Positions 42,462 to 43,747 of a stretch of DNA of 43,747 nt are shown here, piece by piece (position 1 is the first letter of the stretch; every line of letters begins with the position of its first letter). This stretch comes from Aequorivita sp. (GTDB lineage Bacteria > Bacteroidota > Bacteroidia > Flavobacteriales > Flavobacteriaceae): assembly GCA_002715485.1 (NCBI GenBank), contig PAZL01000008.1, positions 1-43,747 on the forward strand, in the 5' to 3' direction. Under the pieces are notes generated by a model, which had not been told where the DNA came from, did not search any database, and worked only from the letters and a program-made list of their open reading frames with translations. Both the position numbers and the translations under genes were made by a program.

Positions 42462-43747
42462 ATGGAATCAATTATCATTTTAATTTTTGTAATCGGATAC
42501 CTTTCTATAACCTTAGAACATCCATTAAAACTTGACAAAACGGTACCTGCGCTTATAATGGCTTCTCTTATTTGGGCCGTTTTGGCAATTGGTTTTACCA
42601 GTGGATGGTTTGATGTTATAAATACAGAAGAGCAGGCTTTCAGTTTTCTTTCCGGGGGTGATCATGCCATGGAAGGCTTTGAAGGAACGCTCCTTCACCA
42701 CTTAGGAAAAACAGCAGAGATACTCATTTTCCTTATTGGAGCTATGACTATTGTTGAAATTATTGACCTCCACCGCGGTTTTGAAGTTTTGAAAAGCGCC
42801 GTAAAAACAAAAAGCAAGCGAAAGCTATTATGGATTATAGGAATATTGGCATTTTTTCTTTCCGCTATTATAGATAACCTTACCGCAACTATTGTATTGA
42901 TTACCTTATTGAGAAAATTAATCCATAAAAGAGAAGACAGACTTTGGTATGCGGCAATGGTGGTTATAGCTGCTAACGCAGGTGGAGCGTGGTCTCCAAT
43001 AGGTGATGTAACTACAACCATGCTCTGGATTGCCAAAAAAGTATCTGCAGCGGGTCTAATTGAATATGTGGTTATACCTTCTATAGTGTGTTTTGCCCTG
43101 CCATTCGTAATAGCAAGCTATATGCCAGCATTCCGTGGAAATATAGATGTTGATGCCCGTGAAGACAAAGCAGAGGAGGCTCTTTTAAGCAGTAGAACCA
43201 TGCTTTTTTTAGGTTTGGGAATGATCGTCTCGGTGCCTGTCTTTAAAACTTTAACGCATCTTCCGCCCTATATGGGCATGATGCTCGCATTAGGCGTTGT
43301 ATGGCTTGTTTCAGAATACATTCACCCAGAAGAAGACTTCAGTAAAGAGCGAAGACATCTCTACTCAGCCCACAAAGCGCTATCGAGAATAGAAATTTCT
43401 AGTATACTTTTCTTCCTTGGGATATTAATGGCCGTTGCTGGACTTGAAAGTCTTGTATATGGGGTTGTTAATGGGGAAGAAGTAGGAACGCTCCGCTATC
43501 TTGCCGAAGTACTGCAAAGCGCTATTCCAAATCAAGATGTAGTTGTTATACTGCTTGGTGTCTTGTCTGCAATTATTGATAACGTTCCGCTTGTTGCTGC
43601 TTCCATGGGAATGTACGATTTGCCAATAGATTCTGTATTATGGCATTTTATAGCCTATTCTGCAGGTACGGGAGGAAGTATGCTCATCATCGGTTCTGCA
43701 GCGGGTGTTGCTGCAATGGGAATGGAGCGCATTGACTTTATCTGGTA
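42462..43747 (+). CDS. nhaD: Na+/H+ antiporter NhaD (3' end outside the window)
   Basis: A sodium/proton antiporter of the inner membrane that exports Na+ in exchange for protons, giving salt and pH tolerance. The frame stays open for 428 codons and leaves the right edge. The start ATG at 42462 gives MESIIILIFVIGYLSITLEH. Family segments are FFLSAIIDNLTATIVLITLL, ANAGGAWSPIGDVTTTMLW and, near the end, LSAIIDNVPLVAASMGMYD and GTGGSMLIIGSAAGVAAMGM, the duplicated discontinuous-helix motifs of the ion-transporter superfamily. It lies 22 bases after the amino-acid dehydrogenase gene, fitting a marine, salt-exposed lifestyle (inference). Confidence 0.95.
   Translation, partial: MESIIILIFVIGYLSITLEHPLKLDKTVPALIMASLIWAVLAIGFTSGWFDVINTEEQAFSFLSGGDHAMEGFEGTLLHHLGKTAEILIFLIGAMTIVEIIDLHRGFEVLKSAVKTKSKRKLLWIIGILAFFLSAIIDNLTATIVLITLLRKLIHKREDRLWYAAMVVIAANAGGAWSPIGDVTTTMLWIAKKVSAAGLIEYVVIPSIVCFALPFVIASYMPAFRGNIDVDAREDKAEEALLSSRTMLFLGLGMIVSVPVFKTLTHLPPYMGMMLALGVVWLVSEYIHPEEDFSKERRHLYSAHKALSRIEISSILFFLGILMAVAGLESLVYGVVNGEEVGTLRYLAEVLQSAIPNQDVVVILLGVLSAIIDNVPLVAASMGMYDLPIDSVLWHFIAYSAGTGGSMLIIGSAAGVAAMGMERIDFIW

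Noticed and set aside
1-43747. tRNA, rRNA, CRISPR array, insertion sequence or prophage
   Set aside because: No tRNA-like TpsiC-loop motifs, no repeat-spacer pattern, no transposase or phage genes were seen by eye on either strand. A tRNA or covariance scan would settle small RNAs.

Overview
The window is a single chromosomal stretch from a member of the Flavobacteriaceae (phylum Bacteroidota). The evidence is the low GC content, two secreted proteins ending in type IX secretion system (T9SS) type A sorting domains, a hybrid histidine kinase/AraC regulator, a DUF5686 outer-membrane protein with a carboxypeptidase-like N-terminal domain, the putative-porin gene beside rnhB, and many start regions preceded by the Bacteroidota -7 element TAnnTTTG with little or no Shine-Dalgarno signal. 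I cannot name the genus. Nothing looks like a prophage, plasmid, insertion sequence, CRISPR array, tRNA or rRNA; this is mostly ordinary core genome with some lineage-specific exported proteins.

Layout. 1-2426 (minus): thyA, two tandem TonB_C-domain exported proteins, and the 5' part of egtB (ergothioneine synthesis), which leaves the left edge. 2570-2935 (plus): a small hypothetical protein. 2932-7242 (minus): a NupC-type nucleoside transporter with an exported N-terminal domain, a bifunctional-nuclease (BFN)/UVR protein, then etfB-etfA. 7459-10968 (plus): pdhB and a DUF5686 outer-membrane protein. 11191-16929 (minus): a probable four-gene operon of three paralogous exported proteins and a large T9SS protein. 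17172-20289 (plus): a D-cysteine desulfhydrase/ACC deaminase-like enzyme, a glucosaminidase-LysM lipoprotein and hemL. 20399-23387 (minus): two small Spy-like exported proteins, a 426-base gap holding a complex inverted repeat, and lysS. 23581-25078 (plus): a 52-residue YqaE/Pmp3 membrane protein and two lipoproteins. 25382-27634 (minus): a secreted M12-like zinc protease. 27815-28528 (plus): lipB. 28562-33471 (minus): several small exported proteins downstream of a TPR hybrid two-component regulator. 33573-36730 (minus): a large lipoprotein and rnhB. 36793-38676 (plus): a putative porin. 38734-39876 (minus): an acyl-CoA dehydrogenase. 40053-43747 (plus): anmK, a Glu/Leu/Phe/Val dehydrogenase and nhaD, which leaves the right edge.

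How the genes work together. EtfAB is the natural electron acceptor for the acyl-CoA dehydrogenase. PdhB and LipB both serve lipoate-dependent pyruvate dehydrogenase. The glucosaminidase and AnmK both relate to cell-wall turnover and recycling. HemL starts tetrapyrrole synthesis from glutamate-1-semialdehyde, which is made from glutamyl-tRNA.

Less explained parts: the operon of three jelly-roll-like paralogs plus a T9SS protein, the structured element at 21552-21625, three genes whose -7 promoter box ends 4-5 bases before the start codon (predicting leaderless mRNAs), a terminator-like hairpin abutting the egtB start codon, and an orphan T9SS tail at 30264-30413. I saw no clear new defence or biosynthetic system.
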